In this document: in pieces, positions 1-13,847 of the stretch
How positions within the stretch are numbered: the stretch's first letter is position 1
How the letters are laid out: every line of letters begins with the position of its first letter
Assembly (NCBI GenBank): GCA_036785705.1
Contig: JAWUZG010000032.1
Location: 13,844,001-13,908,000, forward strand
DNA length: 64,000 nt
Direction: 5' to 3'
Origin: Acanthornis magna
Taxonomy: Eukaryota; Chordata; Aves; Passeriformes; Acanthizidae
The notes under the pieces: generated by a model
The model's input: only the letters and a program-made list of their open reading frames with translations
Told to the model about the DNA's origin: nothing
The model's database searches: none
Program-made: the position numbers and the translations under genes

Positions 1-3000
1 TCCTTGGATTTATGTCTTCTTCAATGAGAACTTATTTCTCTGCTTGGTTGGTACGGGTGTAGAAGCCCTGAAGGTTGAAAAGCCATTTGACAGTTCTGTC
101 ACCAATGGATGTGTTCAAGCATAGTTCAAGATCCCGCTTCAGATACTGCCCCATAGGCTTATCAGGTAGCAAAAATGAATGTTTGCCCTTTTTTTTTGTT
201 TGGGATCTGATGAGATAAAGACTATAGGATTTTTCTAGCCCATGGGAACATATTAAGTATCCATCTGTTTGTGGTGTGGCCTCTTTTCAAGTGAGGAATC
301 CTTCAAATACAAGCCTTCCTGAAGACATGGCACTTAAGAAGCAGTTTCACAGATTGCTAATGGACAACAAACTAAGAGCTACTAAAAACAAGTTAATATT
401 GGGATTAAGAAAAAATAAACAAAGAACTCTGAGGGTAGATCTAAGGTTTTTTTGGAAGAGTAAGCTTACACAGTAAGAACTAATCTGAATCACAGCAGTA
501 GCCATCCAGCTCAACAGTGTGGAACAGGAGGAATCATAGGCAAGGTGAGTCAATACAGGGACTAGAAGATAAAAAGTGTGCACAGGCAGGTCAACACATA
601 CACATGTGGAACCAAAAACTGGAGACTTCGTTCAAGGAGAATCTTAGTGTGTAGAAAGGGAAGGGATAACAGGGTGAGGGGAAGAGGAAATGGAAAGGGA
701 GTGACATATCCAGGGCTATTCAGCCATCTTCTGACACCAAACCTGATCTCCACTCTTCTTCCCAAATGTTCTGCTCAGGCAAAATGAAATTTAGAAAAAC
801 AAGGTTCAGACACTAAACAGGAAATAACATGTTTCTCTCCATTCTGTTCTGTCATCCCCCTACTGTGTTTGTGTGCCTGACTTTAAAGAGCAACCTTCCA
901 CTGTAGGGGGCTCATGATTCTTTTTTGCCTTGAGGACCGTTGCCTCTTTTTTGTCAAGGGGTCCCTCAATACACAGGTGTGCCAAACAAGCCCATTCTCC
1001 ACTGGATCAGGAATCCCTCCGATGCAGGAAGCAGATATTGGTGGTTTTTTGCTTTGACTTTTGTATGTCTGGGGTTTTGTTTGTTTGTTTGTTTTTTCTC
1101 CTCTCTGAATAAAGCCAAACTGGATTGAAAGGGAAGAGAAGAAACAAACCTCAACAAACACAAGTTTACTTTCTCCTAAAAGCTGTTCCTTTCTAGCCAG
1201 ATCAGATAAATTTGTCTTTTATTAATAAATTAACTTGAAACTTACTTTGAATTGTAAGTAAATGAATAATAGGAACATATGAACATTGCAGCTTCCCTCT
1301 ATGAAGAAAGAGCAGGTGGATTGGATCACATTTTCACTGGTCAAAATAAGGAGCAGCACAAATGCAAATGAAGACAGCATTGAAGCCAGGTCAAAATTAC
1401 TACCCCAGAATTTCTGTTCCTTTTTCAGCCGCTACAACCCCCAGTCAGCCAGATGGGTTTTTTTTCATTGTCCTTAATGGTTGGCTTGTAAAAGAGAACT
1501 GTCTGGGTTTGGGCTTTTTGATCTCTTCCTAAATAAACATTTCTGAATGGCCATTTCAAGTGTTTTGGAGAAAGCTTGGAGTAAGCCAGCAGCTTCTTTG
1601 TCAAATCTGTTGTGAAGCTAACATGCAAGTACTTCTGTATATCAAAGCAAAAGGATTTGATGAAGAGTCCAGCTGTCGTGTTCCTCATGTTAATAGCATA
1701 ATTTTCTTTTCATCGTCTACAAAACAGCCTCAGAATTCCAACATACAACTTCAACTTTTGCACAAAGTAATTTTTACCAATATATTTTCCTTTGTTCATG
1801 ACCATCCTTAATGAGTTCTGTTTTTCTTCAGTGAAGAGGAGGAAGCAGTGAAGTGACAAACTTCAAAACAAAGGCACCATTTATATATGACACTTTATAT
1901 GTTAGAAGAACTTGAAGAACTCTTTGGTTCAAAGCCAAGCATTCAGAGATTGAGGAAGGCCAGAATGAAAACTGCCTGGACAAACTTAATCAGGCAATAC
2001 AGGATTTCATTACATGAATGCACACAATCATTTTCTGCTGGATTCCCATTGTCACTTGGGTACTGTGTTGTGTTCATTACTGTGCATTATGCACAACCTG
2101 GATTTAACTCCTTAGAAGTAATTTCCTTGGGGGATTGTTTTAGTGGTATTTCGCATCTTTTTCCTCCTCAGTTCAGCTTTCTTCCCTGTTTTTGGTCCCA
2201 CCAGATTCTACCTCCACCGTGTGTGGGCAAGGTGGTTGTGAGCAGACACTCATTTTATTTTCTGTCCTAGTATCCAAACTTGAACCAAGTATTAATGGCC
2301 AGACTAAACATGAGATAGCATTTTCAAGAGGAGTATTAATTTAGTGGGCCAGATGAAGGGAATATGCCCAAATATGCTAGGAAAAATGTATGTGCAAAGT
2401 CCAGCTCTTCTTAGAAACGAGGAAGGAACTGAGCATGATGAGGAAGAACAGACTGCTGAGCTCTGAAATATCCCCCAGCTGTGTGTAAATTAAAACATCT
2501 CAAAGGTGAATTGGGGCAGATAATCATGAGGTGTACATAAAAGACAAATTTCAAGCCTCATTAAAGTACAGAACAGTAAAACTTCCCAAATGGAAAGAAA
2601 CGCCAGAATTATTACCTTACCCTTAGACAAACCTGATTTTTTTCCAAATATAAAATATAAAATACAACCTGAGGCAAAGCTATGGCATGGAAAGTTTTAG
2701 TTCTAGCTTGGCAAAAGTAAAAGAAACTTTAAAAGCAAGGTTAAAAAGAGTTTGATGATGGGAAACATCAAGCAGGCTTATCCATAGATAATACCACTGA
2801 GTTCGCTTGCCAAATGCAGGGATCTCTTACAATACCTCTTGTGACTTCTTTACTAATGTGCTTCAAGGCATCTTTAAATAAAATTAAATGCAAATAAAAC
2901 AGACATTTTAGTACAACCACCCCACTTCTGCACAATTTTCTAATTCCTGATCAGTTCTGTATGCCTTATGAAATTTCAAAATCCAGTAGATATGTTGATT

Positions 3001-6000
3001 TAGCAATGAGTGAATATGTCACAGGTTTTCACTTTTTGAGCTCACCAGTCACATAGTATGCTTTATTTCTCCAGTGCTAGAAGGTCATTTTGGTCTCTAC
3101 AACAGTAAAGCAGACATACTTTGTAGCCCAAAAACTGTGCAACCTAGCTTGGCCCCAAATGTTTTTCCAGCAGGTAAAAATCCCAGCTAAGAATCTCAGC
3201 CCACGTTTCTAATAGAAAGGAAAGAGTTCATTGGCTCACCAACATATGTGTTTATATCAGCCATGTGGGTAATGGACCTTTTGAAAACCTATCTGGCACT
3301 TTGTCTGGAAAACCAAAACTGGCTGACATTAGGAAGAGAATTTAAAATCCCAAGAATTTCACTAACAAACTCTGCTTCGATTTTTCTTTGGCTTAGCAGA
3401 TTTTCTTGGTTTTTTGTCTGTTTAATCTATAAAATTTAGTGGACTGTCAGGGCCAGGGATTTATTAGTCATAATCAATTTTCATGTCAGACAGTACTGAG
3501 TGTTATATTCCTTGCTAGGTAATGACTTGATCTGTTCAGTATTCCCAGGCAAGGTTTCCCTTCTCACTACAGTTAGCTTCAGTATGAGCCAAGTAATCTT
3601 GTGGCCTTTTTGAGGTGTGAGCAGAAAATGTCACAGGCATCTATCGCCATTTCTTCTTGTTTACATAATTTTTGAGGGGAAAAGCAGAATCTAAGTACAC
3701 CAGATGCCACTGTCTCATGGCCATTACTCAGGCAGTGCATACAGGGCACTGTAAAAGCCCAAGGTGAATGGCAGGTCCAGCCGTTCAACAACTTGTGATA
3801 TAATGCTGCAAAAGATTCACGTTTCAGAGAAAGCTTTCACAAGATCTGAATTGGAAAGCCTTCAAAGCATAAAACCTGCACAGCTAGAGAACTCCTTGTG
3901 GGGAAGAGTGCAATGAACAAGTGAAGGGGACACCTTAAGATAAAGTGCAATGGTACTTAGCCAAAGCTTAGTGATTGCGCTCTAAAAGTACATGAAGTAA
4001 TGTTTGAATTTATTTGATATTATTTCTACACATCTGTATTTACATCTCGTCCTCTGCAGGCACAAGTCTAAAATACTGCCATTTTCTACTAGCCAAGCAC
4101 CCTATAATTGAGTTTGGCATGAAGAAAATGTGTTTTATTGGTGAGGATCTACATTTTCTGAAGAATGTATAAAGAAAATGGTAGGCTAAGACAAATAGTC
4201 TTTTTTTTTCTTATCTGTCTAAAAGTTATCATAGTAATCTCTTGCTGAGTTAGCTCAGCTTCTATGAAAATAAGAAAGGGCAAATTTGTAAATGGCTGCT
4301 TTATCAGTGAAGCTTACACCAGCAGTAGGGTTCTAAGCAGAAACTCACCAAAATCATAGATTAATGCCTACTTTTACTTTTTGTAGCAATAAATGGAAGC
4401 ACATCTCTAAGAGAATCTGCTTTAATTAGTTTGGTGTTTGTGAACGACACCTAAAGGGCTCAGCAGGTAACCTCCATTGTAAACAGAACCCATCAGGGCA
4501 ATACAGACCTACCTAAATGTCAAGTGAAATTATTACAATTTTTAACGCCTCTAAGCCTTCTTGAGGAAGCAATCTCCTCTGCTTCAAACATTGTGCATTT
4601 TATATTCTGTAGCAATAAATTCTGGAAGATGTCAATATTGATACAAGCTTTTTCAATTATGTCACCCTAAATGTCCTCGGTATGTTACAGAGCAAATAGT
4701 AGTGCACGTTGTGTCGTAGGAGGGAAATTTTCTTTGGCGACTCTCTTGCCAACAATAGATATAAACTAAATATTGCTTATTACAAATATTTCCTCTGAGT
4801 CTGTTTCCCAGACTGTCAGAAGATTTATAGCCTTTTCCCCATTGGTATTGGCTCATGTACAAAAAAATCTTTATGAAAACAAGTCAGATTAAAAGGTTTT
4901 TTTTCTACACCAAATAAATATACATTGCAAAGTTGTTTCATATTTATACAAATACACATATTAATTTTCCTATAGGAACAGACAGTGCTAAAGACATCAG
5001 TGTACTTTGTAGAAAACAAACAAAACAACTACTAAACTAAGCTGAACTGGTACAATATTAATAAGTTCACCTTAAAGGACTTACTACTTATACCTAGCTC
5101 ATGATTAGTGCACTTCCTTCAATATTCTCTGCAAATATTTTCCATTCTTCCTCTTTATATATAGGTGGGCAAACCTAACTATAGAAGGTTGAAAGACGAT
5201 CTGTAAAGTCAATCAAGTTGAGCCTAGACCACAGATTCAGACTTGGTCCTGGTCTCCTTTATACGTCCTGTTTTTATTCTGCCTCCATGGTTGGCCATGA
5301 CCTGCACATGCACCATCCCTTTGTTTTAATTTGGAACGAAACACTGATACAGGATCAGAATCCACAGCACACTCCAGTAGGTCCCTGGGCTCCATGACCA
5401 AGAGAGAATACTGAGAATACCTCCAGAACTCACCTACCCCATGGACCAGACACAGCCACTATCTATGTTAACAGCTCCATGCTTATCATCCTCTTCAATT
5501 TCTGCTGAAATAAAAGATATTCTTGAATTCTGCCAGGATGGAAAACACTTTATAAAAGTCTTAAAATTTGATAATTACAGTAATTTCAGTAATATGAATC
5601 AGACTTGCTAATCAGATTATTTTTTGCAATACTTCCGCAGGAGAAATTTTGTATCACTAAATTTATTCCTCTTTTTTTCAGTTTCTTTCTCCTTCAGAAA
5701 TATACCATTCTCTAACTTTAGTTCTCTTTCTATTTTCTGATTCTTTTTCCCTCAGAAATCTACTCCTCCATTCCATATCTTGCCTGGTTTAAAATTTCCT
5801 AACGTTTCCCAGTAATCTGTTTCATCGGTTCACTGGAATGTGCCATTTTCCTCTTTATAAAAACCTCTCATGAAATATGAATGCTACAAATTAGCAAACA
5901 TTTTAGGCATGTTGAGAGAGAAACTGTACACGATATTTGAAATAAACCCAGTGAAATCAGAGCATCTTGCAAAACCAAGCTCTAGTGTATTTATGCTTTG

Positions 6001-6058
6001 GCTGCTGTAAATCATTTCATTGATTTGTTACTACATGAAGAAACACAAGCTGGTTCAT
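1..6058. other. Unique AT-rich non-coding DNA
   Basis: I see no recognisable gene, RNA gene or interspersed repeat here. Reading frames are short and lack protein-family motifs; the longest, 127 codons at 1887-2270 on the plus strand, shows nothing I recognise. A short TTTG-rich run sits at 1075-1097. Several AATAAA-type hexamers occur, as expected by chance in AT-rich sequence. Conserved regulatory elements cannot be excluded from a single sequence. Confidence 0.6.
1075..1097. repeat. (TTTG)n short simple repeat
   Basis: Four to five units of TTTG followed by a T run, directly visible. It is short and probably an ordinary slippage-derived simple repeat. Confidence 0.8.
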
Positions 6059-6062
6059 ACAC

Positions 6063-6102
<40 letters not shown>

Positions 6103-6103
6103 T
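6059..6103. repeat. Compound (TA)n(CA)n microsatellite
   Basis: About a dozen TA units run directly into about eight CA units. Compound TA/CA tracts of this kind are common in vertebrate genomes and are usually length-polymorphic. No gene is adjacent. Confidence 0.95.
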
Positions 6104-7720
6104 CCTTGCTAAACATACCTAGGAGGAAAGAGCCTCTTTAGGAAGAAGTAGTAGTTTTGCAAATAGAAGACTATACATAGTTTCAAAGATGCAATACCTT
6201 GTCACCACCAGTATGTTTGTTTTCTTCCTGCTATGAAATATTTCTGCTATGAAAACCAGGATGGCACAATACCATAACACCTCTCCAGGGCATGAATCAC
6301 ACCATCAACTGTTTCTTCACCAACTGCAATGTGAGAGAGCAGAAGAAACATCCTCGGACCACATGGCAGCACCCACTTTAAGTGGAGGTGTAGAACAATG
6401 TGACATGAAGTAAATAGTGCTTTTGTACCTTACAATTCCTCAGTAGAAACCTAAATCTTTGCTTTTCCAGATTCTTTTTCATCCTGTGCGTTCTGCAACC
6501 TCTCTAGGTACCACTGACTACTACAGCTCCATCTCTCCCAGACCTAAGTGCACCAGTCTGGAAAGACAGTGCATGTGCAATTTTTAGCCCAGTCTTATCA
6601 ATACATGATTTACACAGGAAATTACAAGTTCAAGAACATCACCAAGAACATGACAATAAATACCATTTCTGCTTTAGAAACAGTCATATTAATACAAATA
6701 AATTTTGTATGAAATTTCAACATCGCATGTCAAGAGAAAATGGTTCTTGAAGGACTGCCCTCATCATCATTCTTAGATCTATGTGTGAGTAAAAATAAGA
6801 CTCATTACTTTATTCAACACAGAAATTTAATTTCAAATGCATGCATTTTTAAACACACAGCTCTGAATTTTCTTATTTGTCCTTATGTCAGAGCATTGAA
6901 ATAAGGTAACAGGGACTCATTTCACAAATCTCTCCCTCCATCTCTACTTTTAACTTGCACAGTATCTCTAGGACCAGGAGCAAAGACTGAAATCTGACTC
7001 CTGCTTGCACTTCTGCTGTTCAACTTCCAGGCTTAGTCTTTAGTTGTATATCTGTTTCAGAATCCACCACAATGGCACATTTTAAACCAGAAACCTAACT
7101 GACTCATATATCTGCTTTTTGATTGTAGCTCAAATGAGTCTAAACAACGCATGTTGGATTTCACATGCATTTCTTTTTTATTTACCAATTTTTTTAAATT
7201 TATCTTTTTTTAAATCTCAAGGTAATACTCATTGCTTGGACTGCCCTGAAGGCAAAATAATCACAGATGGAAGTGCAAGCTGAGTACACATTGTTTGTGA
7301 TAACTCTTTATGATATGATGTACCTGACAGACCTAATATCTACAGCACATTTGCTTACCCCCTATCAACAGGAGGGGTTTACGCTTTGATTGGAGTTTCA
7401 TTCAGCGCCTGATGCAGGCAACTGATTTAATAATCTCACATAAAAATGCAGACACTGCAAGCACATTGCAACACATTGTGAAAAAATATGCTTATTTTGA
7501 CAGGAGGGAAAACAAAAACTTAAATTAATCTTCCTGTGCTTTTGGATGTCTGGAGTATTTATTGTCAGGTTAAATCTGTAAAGGATAAATTTCCCCAAAC
7601 TTGAGGGAATAGCATTAGGATTGTCCAGTTCTCTGTGCTCTGAAGCATTTAACATTTGTGAGATAAAATGATTGTGACATCCTGAGCACCTTTTTGGCAG
7701 GTGATGGCACCTCCATAGTA
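6104..7720. other. Unique AT-rich non-coding DNA
   Basis: No gene-like frame, RNA gene or recognisable transposable element was seen between the compound microsatellite and the 16-bp tandem repeat. Confidence 0.55.
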
Positions 7721-7768
7721 ACTGAAAACTTAGAAAACTGAAAACTTAGAAAACTGCAAACTTAGAAA
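7721..7768. repeat. Three-copy 16-bp tandem repeat
   Basis: The unit ACTGAAAACTTAGAAA occurs twice exactly (7721-7736 and 7737-7752). A third copy with one substitution (C for A at unit position 5) occupies 7753-7768. The near-perfect identity suggests a recent local duplication. No coding context is present. Confidence 0.92.
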
Positions 7769-10700
7769 GAAATCCAAAACTTATATAAACATAATCATAT
7801 AAGTTAGACTACTTCTTCCCTTTGTTGCTCTATGACTGATACCATTAATTGAATCTGTATAATTTTTGTTTTGAAAGTAGAGAAAACAGTTCAGGCTCGC
7901 TGTCATTGTCACAGGACAGAAAGATGGGATTATGTGATATGAAAGGTGATATTTCACACCCTTAAAATTACTCCTAGCCAGTCTCATGTTGATTAATTGA
8001 ATCATGAGAGCAAAATCTTTCTAAGGTGGTTCATTTTTCCTGTGCTGTAAGGCAACACTTTCCATACCCTTATTTTGTAATTACTACTGCACACAGGAAG
8101 CAGACACTAAAAAAGTTCATGCCACTGTTTACGTGACATCAGCTGAAAAAGCATCAGTAAAGTTTTTATCCAAACAAAGAATGACCTCTACAAATTATTA
8201 CATAGCCTCTCTAGTCTGGAAAACTCTATCCTGAGTGACTTTTATGCCCTTTACTGTTCTTCTCCTACCTGCTTTGGAATGATAAACAAAACTGGTAGAG
8301 CAAGTCGTTCTGATTACCGTTCAGGTGCCCAGGCAAGCAAGATCCACACACAGTCCCAGCTGCCTTAAACACAACATATCTGCAGCTCTACCTGTTGTGT
8401 ACCAGGGGCACACTGGAACCAGCATTCCCTCCAAAAGTAGGCATAGCAGTGTCTTATGGAGAAGGCACTTGAGCTTCACTGTTATCTGTGATCCATTCAC
8501 CTCCTGCTCTCGTAGCTCTCAGGGCAATTGGCTTAGGGTTGTTGCGGTACAGCGCATTCCCTGTAGCATGTGTTTATGGACTGGTTGTCCCTGGTCCCTG
8601 GATGTACCCATGGCTCTCCAAATAAATAATCTTCACACACAAACAGAGGTTTCCCTGATAGCCTCTTGACTGCCATCTCTACCAATTACTCTGAAGGCAA
8701 AACCGTCCTTATCCCAGCAGAAGCCCTTCCCCTCCATCACCCTGAAGCGTGGTATCTGTTGTTCTCACATGCCTGTCTCCCCTGACGCCGCGGCTGAAGA
8801 GGAGAGACTTCAAAACAACCAACCACATCTCCTAGCTTTCTGCTACCCCTCATTTTACAAAAGACCTTGCACAAACAGAAACAACCTTGTGCTGTCAGGT
8901 TCCCAGGCCTCTTAACACTCAAGAGAAAAAGCCCCAGATCAGTGCTTGGTGGATGTGAATTAAAACATGACTGTTAAACAGTCTCTTTGTGCCTATCTCT
9001 TAGTTCATTATCATTGCTCAACCCTGAAGTCTATATACATCAAATTAATCTCAAAATCCCACTAGTAGGGTCTGAGATTAAGTTCTGTTTCAGTCAACTA
9101 TATAACCAGTATAAAAACACAACAGCACAGGGCTGCTGCAACCCAAATATTTCATCTCATCTAAATACAAGGAAGGCATTAAACAAAGACATTTACCAAA
9201 GCAGGCAGATGGGATATTCAGAAGTCCAATGCTTAAAGAAAAAGAGAAACAGGTAAATAAAATAGGTCAATGAACTGTACAAATACATAATAATATATGC
9301 TGCTTATGGATAATTTGATACATTTCAATATTTCAATTTTCTCTGGTGATAAGCAAAGTGTTGGAATAAAAATTGGGTTAGACATGTTTATTTTTCTACT
9401 GAGATGTTATATTTACATACTTAGGCTACTGAAGGATGGAATACCCAGGTGACCTTGGGAGGTCAGAATCCTCCCATTTGTTTCTGCTATGTCTTTTGGC
9501 CTCACAAAGGACAATCATAGTTCTCTTACTCAAAGCACCTCCTTTTCTCTGGCTTTAAGGAATTCAGGAACTCGTATCTACCCAGGATGGTATTCAAAAC
9601 ACTGTTTTCTTCACTTCCCCATTTTTTATTTTATTTTGTTTAGGGGGTTTTTTTTGTTGTTTTGTTGCATCCATATAAAATACTCCTCTTTACAAGCCCT
9701 TCACAGGATATCAGTGTTACATCTATCACTTCTTATTCGGTAAGCTCTGAGATCAACTGGCTTACAGACCTAGCCCCCATGACCCATTTACAGAATTTTT
9801 AAGTAGAAAAGTCTTTGTTTGGTGTTGGAGGATGCATAAATACACATTTGGATAGACACGCCGGCTTTTTTCAAATCTTTATCCCCTCTTCTTCTTTTAT
9901 GCAAGGTCTTCAGAAACAAAAATAAGGACATTTTGAAGGCTGTTTGTCATGATTGTCCTGCTGATTCTGTTCTTCGCACATAAATGATCTTTTAGTAATT
10001 CACACAAACATATACAACCTGACCTGTAAATAGAATCCTAAGTTAATTGTCAATCTGAACACTCAGAAATTCATGTCTGAAAAAGAAAAAAATTTCCTTC
10101 TTTGGTGAAAAGTATAAGAATATTTTCTAAAACAGTATGATGAATAATTTTTTACGTAACTAATTTCTCCAGGTAAAAGTGTACATGTGATTGTAAGCCC
10201 AACACTTTCAAGCACAGCTCAACGAAGTTTTTTTTCATTAATGTTCTACACCATATCAGAAGTCAGATATGAATATCTGTCTCCATTTTCACAGACAAAG
10301 AAACCAGAGCTGAGGAGGGCTGTTTCCCCTCCAGTCACATGGCAGAGCTATGTGAGGGTCAGGAACAGATGCTCTGTCCCCTGAATAGATGTCTTGTCCT
10401 CTGCCTGCTGTGTCATGCAGCTTGTCTGAGATATATTTGTATCGCTGCTGTAGAGCATGTGTGCTAGTTAGGATGAACACCTTTTAGCTTCAAATATTGA
10501 ATATTGAATTTTGCCATAAATGTCATTTAAAAAGGTCTTTCCAAGCCAAAGGTATTTCTGAAGAACCAAAAAAACCCCCAAAAAAACCTGCTCTTTGAAT
10601 AATGGAGACCTGATTTGAGTCTGTTATGTTTTTTTTCTAAGAGGAGAGTGAATATTTACTTGGACACAATCTTTATTTATTTGGTCTGTAAGGCTGAGGT

Positions 10701-11390
10701 AAAAAGCACTCAGCAATATAATCTGAAATAACTGAGTGAAACTATTGAGAACTTTCAAGTAACCCTCTCTAAACACTAGTGACTCACTTTCATGCTCAGG
10801 CTTTCTGAAGTATTTACCTGGCAGTTTCATAGTACATTTTGGACTGGATATCTTTTTTATTTCCTTCAAAAAACACTAAACAATTAATGCCTTCACCATA
10901 TCACAGACCATACAGGACAAAACTGTGTACAGATAGAGATACAGTCACCGAGGAACTTTTTTGTTTTATTTTGATTCAATGTCTCATATCGGTAAGATAT
11001 ATGACATTCCCTGAATGGCTGGTTTTAGAACTAGGTAAACAAAACCTAAAGGCAGTTTTCTTGGCTATGAAACAATCAGTCAGAAAAAAACCCTTGAGGC
11101 TTGAGTAGATGAAGTGCTTGAACTGGCAACTTTTGTTGTTACTTCTGGAACAAACCTGGGCAGCAGGGAAGACTGGCTGTAATTAAAGGCATTACGTACT
11201 CTGACAAATAGGGCTGCATATATCATTACTAGCAGTTGCCATTGAAAGGGTGTCTATAGTGGAGAAGGAAGGGTAGATTACTGTGGAGCCAGGAGAGTTT
11301 AGCACTTGGCAGAGAGTAAGGGCTTAGTCTTCTAAAGGGGGTGAGCTAGAGGATTTTTAATTTTGAACACATTTCTCAGTTTAAAATATA
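7769..11390. other. Unique non-coding DNA, slightly GC-richer at 8.3-8.9 kb
   Basis: No gene was recognised. The stretch at about 8.3-8.9 kb is less AT-rich than its surroundings and holds open frames of 114 codons (plus, 8325-8669) and 61 codons (minus). Neither shows a recognisable domain, and they look like by-products of composition. An old, unidentified repeat in this stretch is possible but cannot be shown. Confidence 0.5.
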
Positions 11391-11726
11391 TTATGTAATT
11401 TTAATTTTTTTAAACACCATCGTTGCAGGTTCAGTGATCATCAAGCTGAAGGTCTCCCAGGACTCAGGCTGATTAACAAATAGCAAGGTTTTCCAGCAAA
11501 ATATCGCTGTGTGTGGCACTTGTATGCTGTAGAAGGCATTACACTTTTCACCGTGAAACCGGAAATGGAACATACTGTTGAAGGGAAACAGAATGGCACA
11601 TTGATAAAAGGCCACAGGACTGCATGCGCCCTTCCACTGCCACCTACGAAAGTGGAGAGAAACAATTCCAAATCTTAGTCTTCCGCTTTTGTCTGCAGCC
11701 CTTCTAGTTTCTCTAGTTGGCTGAAA
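11391..11726 (-). other. Exon-like open frame of unknown origin
   Basis: On the minus strand one frame stays open for about 110 codons. It runs from just after an in-frame stop near 11732 to a TAA at 11391-11393. A splice-acceptor-like sequence (CCCTTTCAG) lies at the upstream edge. The frame is rich in aromatic and cysteine residues around the peptide KGACSPVAFYQCAILFPF and contains more CpG than its surroundings. No protein family is recognised and no suitable initiating ATG lies at the start, so it would have to be an internal or terminal exon. It could be a terminal exon, a decayed coding sequence, a conserved non-coding element or a chance open frame; chance cannot be excluded. Confidence 0.2.
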
Positions 11727-13762
11727 GGGTCAGGCAGAGGCAAGGTCCCAAGCTCTTTCTAGCCTTAAGGTCCTGTGTCCATCAAGTTCATACTGAGAAG
11801 TAAAAATATCTAATAATCTCAGCGCAGTAAAAGCTCTAGGAGCTTCTGCTAACACAAACCCCTAAACCCTCTTTCATAGGATCTGTGTTGCCTGTGTGTG
11901 AACATCTCTGAAACACCGTGGACTCTCAGAAGAACTTTGCTAACATAACAAATTAAATATTATAATAATAAATCACTACCTTCAGAAAGGTTCAGCTTAT
12001 ACAGTGTGACAGATGTTTCCCTCTTTTAATATGTTAACTAGATTAGTCTTGGTTTCTTTGGTGCTAAACAGCCATGGGGCTATTTAGAAGTGTCCACACA
12101 CATGAAGACAAAGCTCTCTTGTGTTTAAATCTCCTAGCAAAGCATCTCAGTACAATAAACTTCAACAAACCTTGGATATGAACTTGCTCAGTGTTTCATG
12201 TAGACACAAAGCCATCAACAGCAGCAGCCTGGAGTTGAATTTCTACTGGCATTATTTTCTTATCCATAAAGTTCAAACAGATAGCTAAAGACAAGGATTG
12301 GATTTGTGCCAGAGTAATAAAACAATTCAACAGAGAATGAAGAGACACTGTGATATTAGATAAAGTTTGCATCACTCAGTGTTGCTCCCCTCATAAGGGA
12401 AGCAATCACATGTGCTTCTCTTGGCCTAATTCAACCCTAATGTTATGTCATTTTCCACCATAATACTTTAACATTTCCCTTCAGCTTTCCTATGAAATAC
12501 CTGAACTCTTTAATAAACACTCACTGGGAACTCATGTTAAAAAGCAAATAACAGTGAAGTCAAACTAAAAGCTTATTTATCCAGTCAAGTTTTAGGCTAT
12601 GAATAAAGCATATAATATAGCACAGAAAGTTTGCTATCTTAAGCATTAGCTTGTCTTGGAACATTGTCTTGAGTTACTATTTGAACTTAATCTGAACTTC
12701 TAAAGATCATTTTGCTATAGATATAGTAAGTGATAATTCTTCATCACTTACAAAAGAAAAGCAAAACCCAGCCCTGGAGACCTGAGATGAGTCTCACACA
12801 TTGACTTGAAATGTGGATTCTATCCAGCTAGACTGCTTCCAGTTCATTTCAGTAATACTAGACAATTAATGAGCTTTGACAGCACTGATTTTGTTGCATT
12901 TTGCCATAATTTTTGCTACAAAAATCACTCTAGTAATGACAGAACCTTGCAATGTATTTGCACCAGACTGGGTTATGCTTATTTGTATTTGTAAACACAA
13001 AGAGTGCCTGGGAGAAGAAATAATGCCACAGCCAAGCCACAAGCAGACTCTCATCACAGTTTTCTCAATGGAGGCTGGTTAAATCTAGGTATTTCCTGCC
13101 AAATATTCCAAGGAATGCTACAAAATATCTGGGGAAGAAAAACTCTGACTGCAAATACCAAAGACATACACACATGAAGCAGATTAGTCCACCATGTGCT
13201 AGGGAGGACTGGTCCACACAGGACTGTGGAGTCACTGTGTGTGACTGTGTAACAATAAAGTGGACAAATTTTCCCATCTGCTCCTACCTTGACCTTCCCA
13301 CAGGATCTCTCCTTGCGCGTTTAATTCCTCTTGCAGAGAAACATTTCTGGGAAGTCGCAGAATTATGTGGGTTTCCAAATAAGAACTTTTATTTTCTCTG
13401 AGTTGAACACGAAAATTTGCAGTGCTGTATGAATTTGATGAAGAAGTTAGTTTGAATTTATTAGTGGACAAAGGAGTTTGAAATCACAATAGCTTGTCCT
13501 TATACACAATAATAACCCTAGACGAGTTGATGAGATCAGTAGTGAACACGCTTGAGTTCAACTTTTCACTTGTTATTGTACAACTGGAAGTAGTGTTTGG
13601 ATTCACAGTGCTAAAAAGATATTCATATTTTGAGTTACAATTAAAATATCTAAAAAACATTATTTTATTTGATTTTTTTTTTAATATGCATTTACCCATG
13701 AGACAAGGCTGTCCTGAAAATTATGCCATTATTGCATGCCAAGTTTGTATTTTCCTCCCTAG
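11727..13762. other. Unique AT-rich non-coding DNA
   Basis: No gene, RNA gene or transposable element was recognised. Overlapping short frames on both strands around 12.8-13.5 kb have no family signature. Confidence 0.55.
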
Positions 13763-13847
13763 GTTCCATATTAGGTTCACAAACACAGAAGGCAGATTTT
13801 GGACACACTCGTACTGGACAGTCATAGGGTTTGCACTATCCTTTCAG
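13763..13847 (+). other. Exon-like segment (85 nt) between splice-like signals
   Basis: A good acceptor-like tract (TTTGTATTTTCCTCCCTAG) ends at 13762, and a donor-like CAG|GTAAAA follows 13847. The segment is open in one frame (peptide TNTEGRFWTHSYWTVIGFAL). Isolated acceptor/donor pairs of this quality occur by chance in 64 kb, and no protein family is recognised, so this is only a weak candidate. Confidence 0.12.

Noticed and set aside
1887..2270. 127-codon plus-strand frame beginning MTLYMLEELEEL
   Set aside because: Short acidic start looks suggestive, but the remainder is unrelated Cys/Phe-rich sequence with no conserved pattern or exon signals.
4236..4262. GAGTTAGCTCAG, resembling a tRNA D-arm/A-box
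   Set aside because: No B-box (GGTTCGAATCC-like) at the right distance and no cloverleaf could be drawn.
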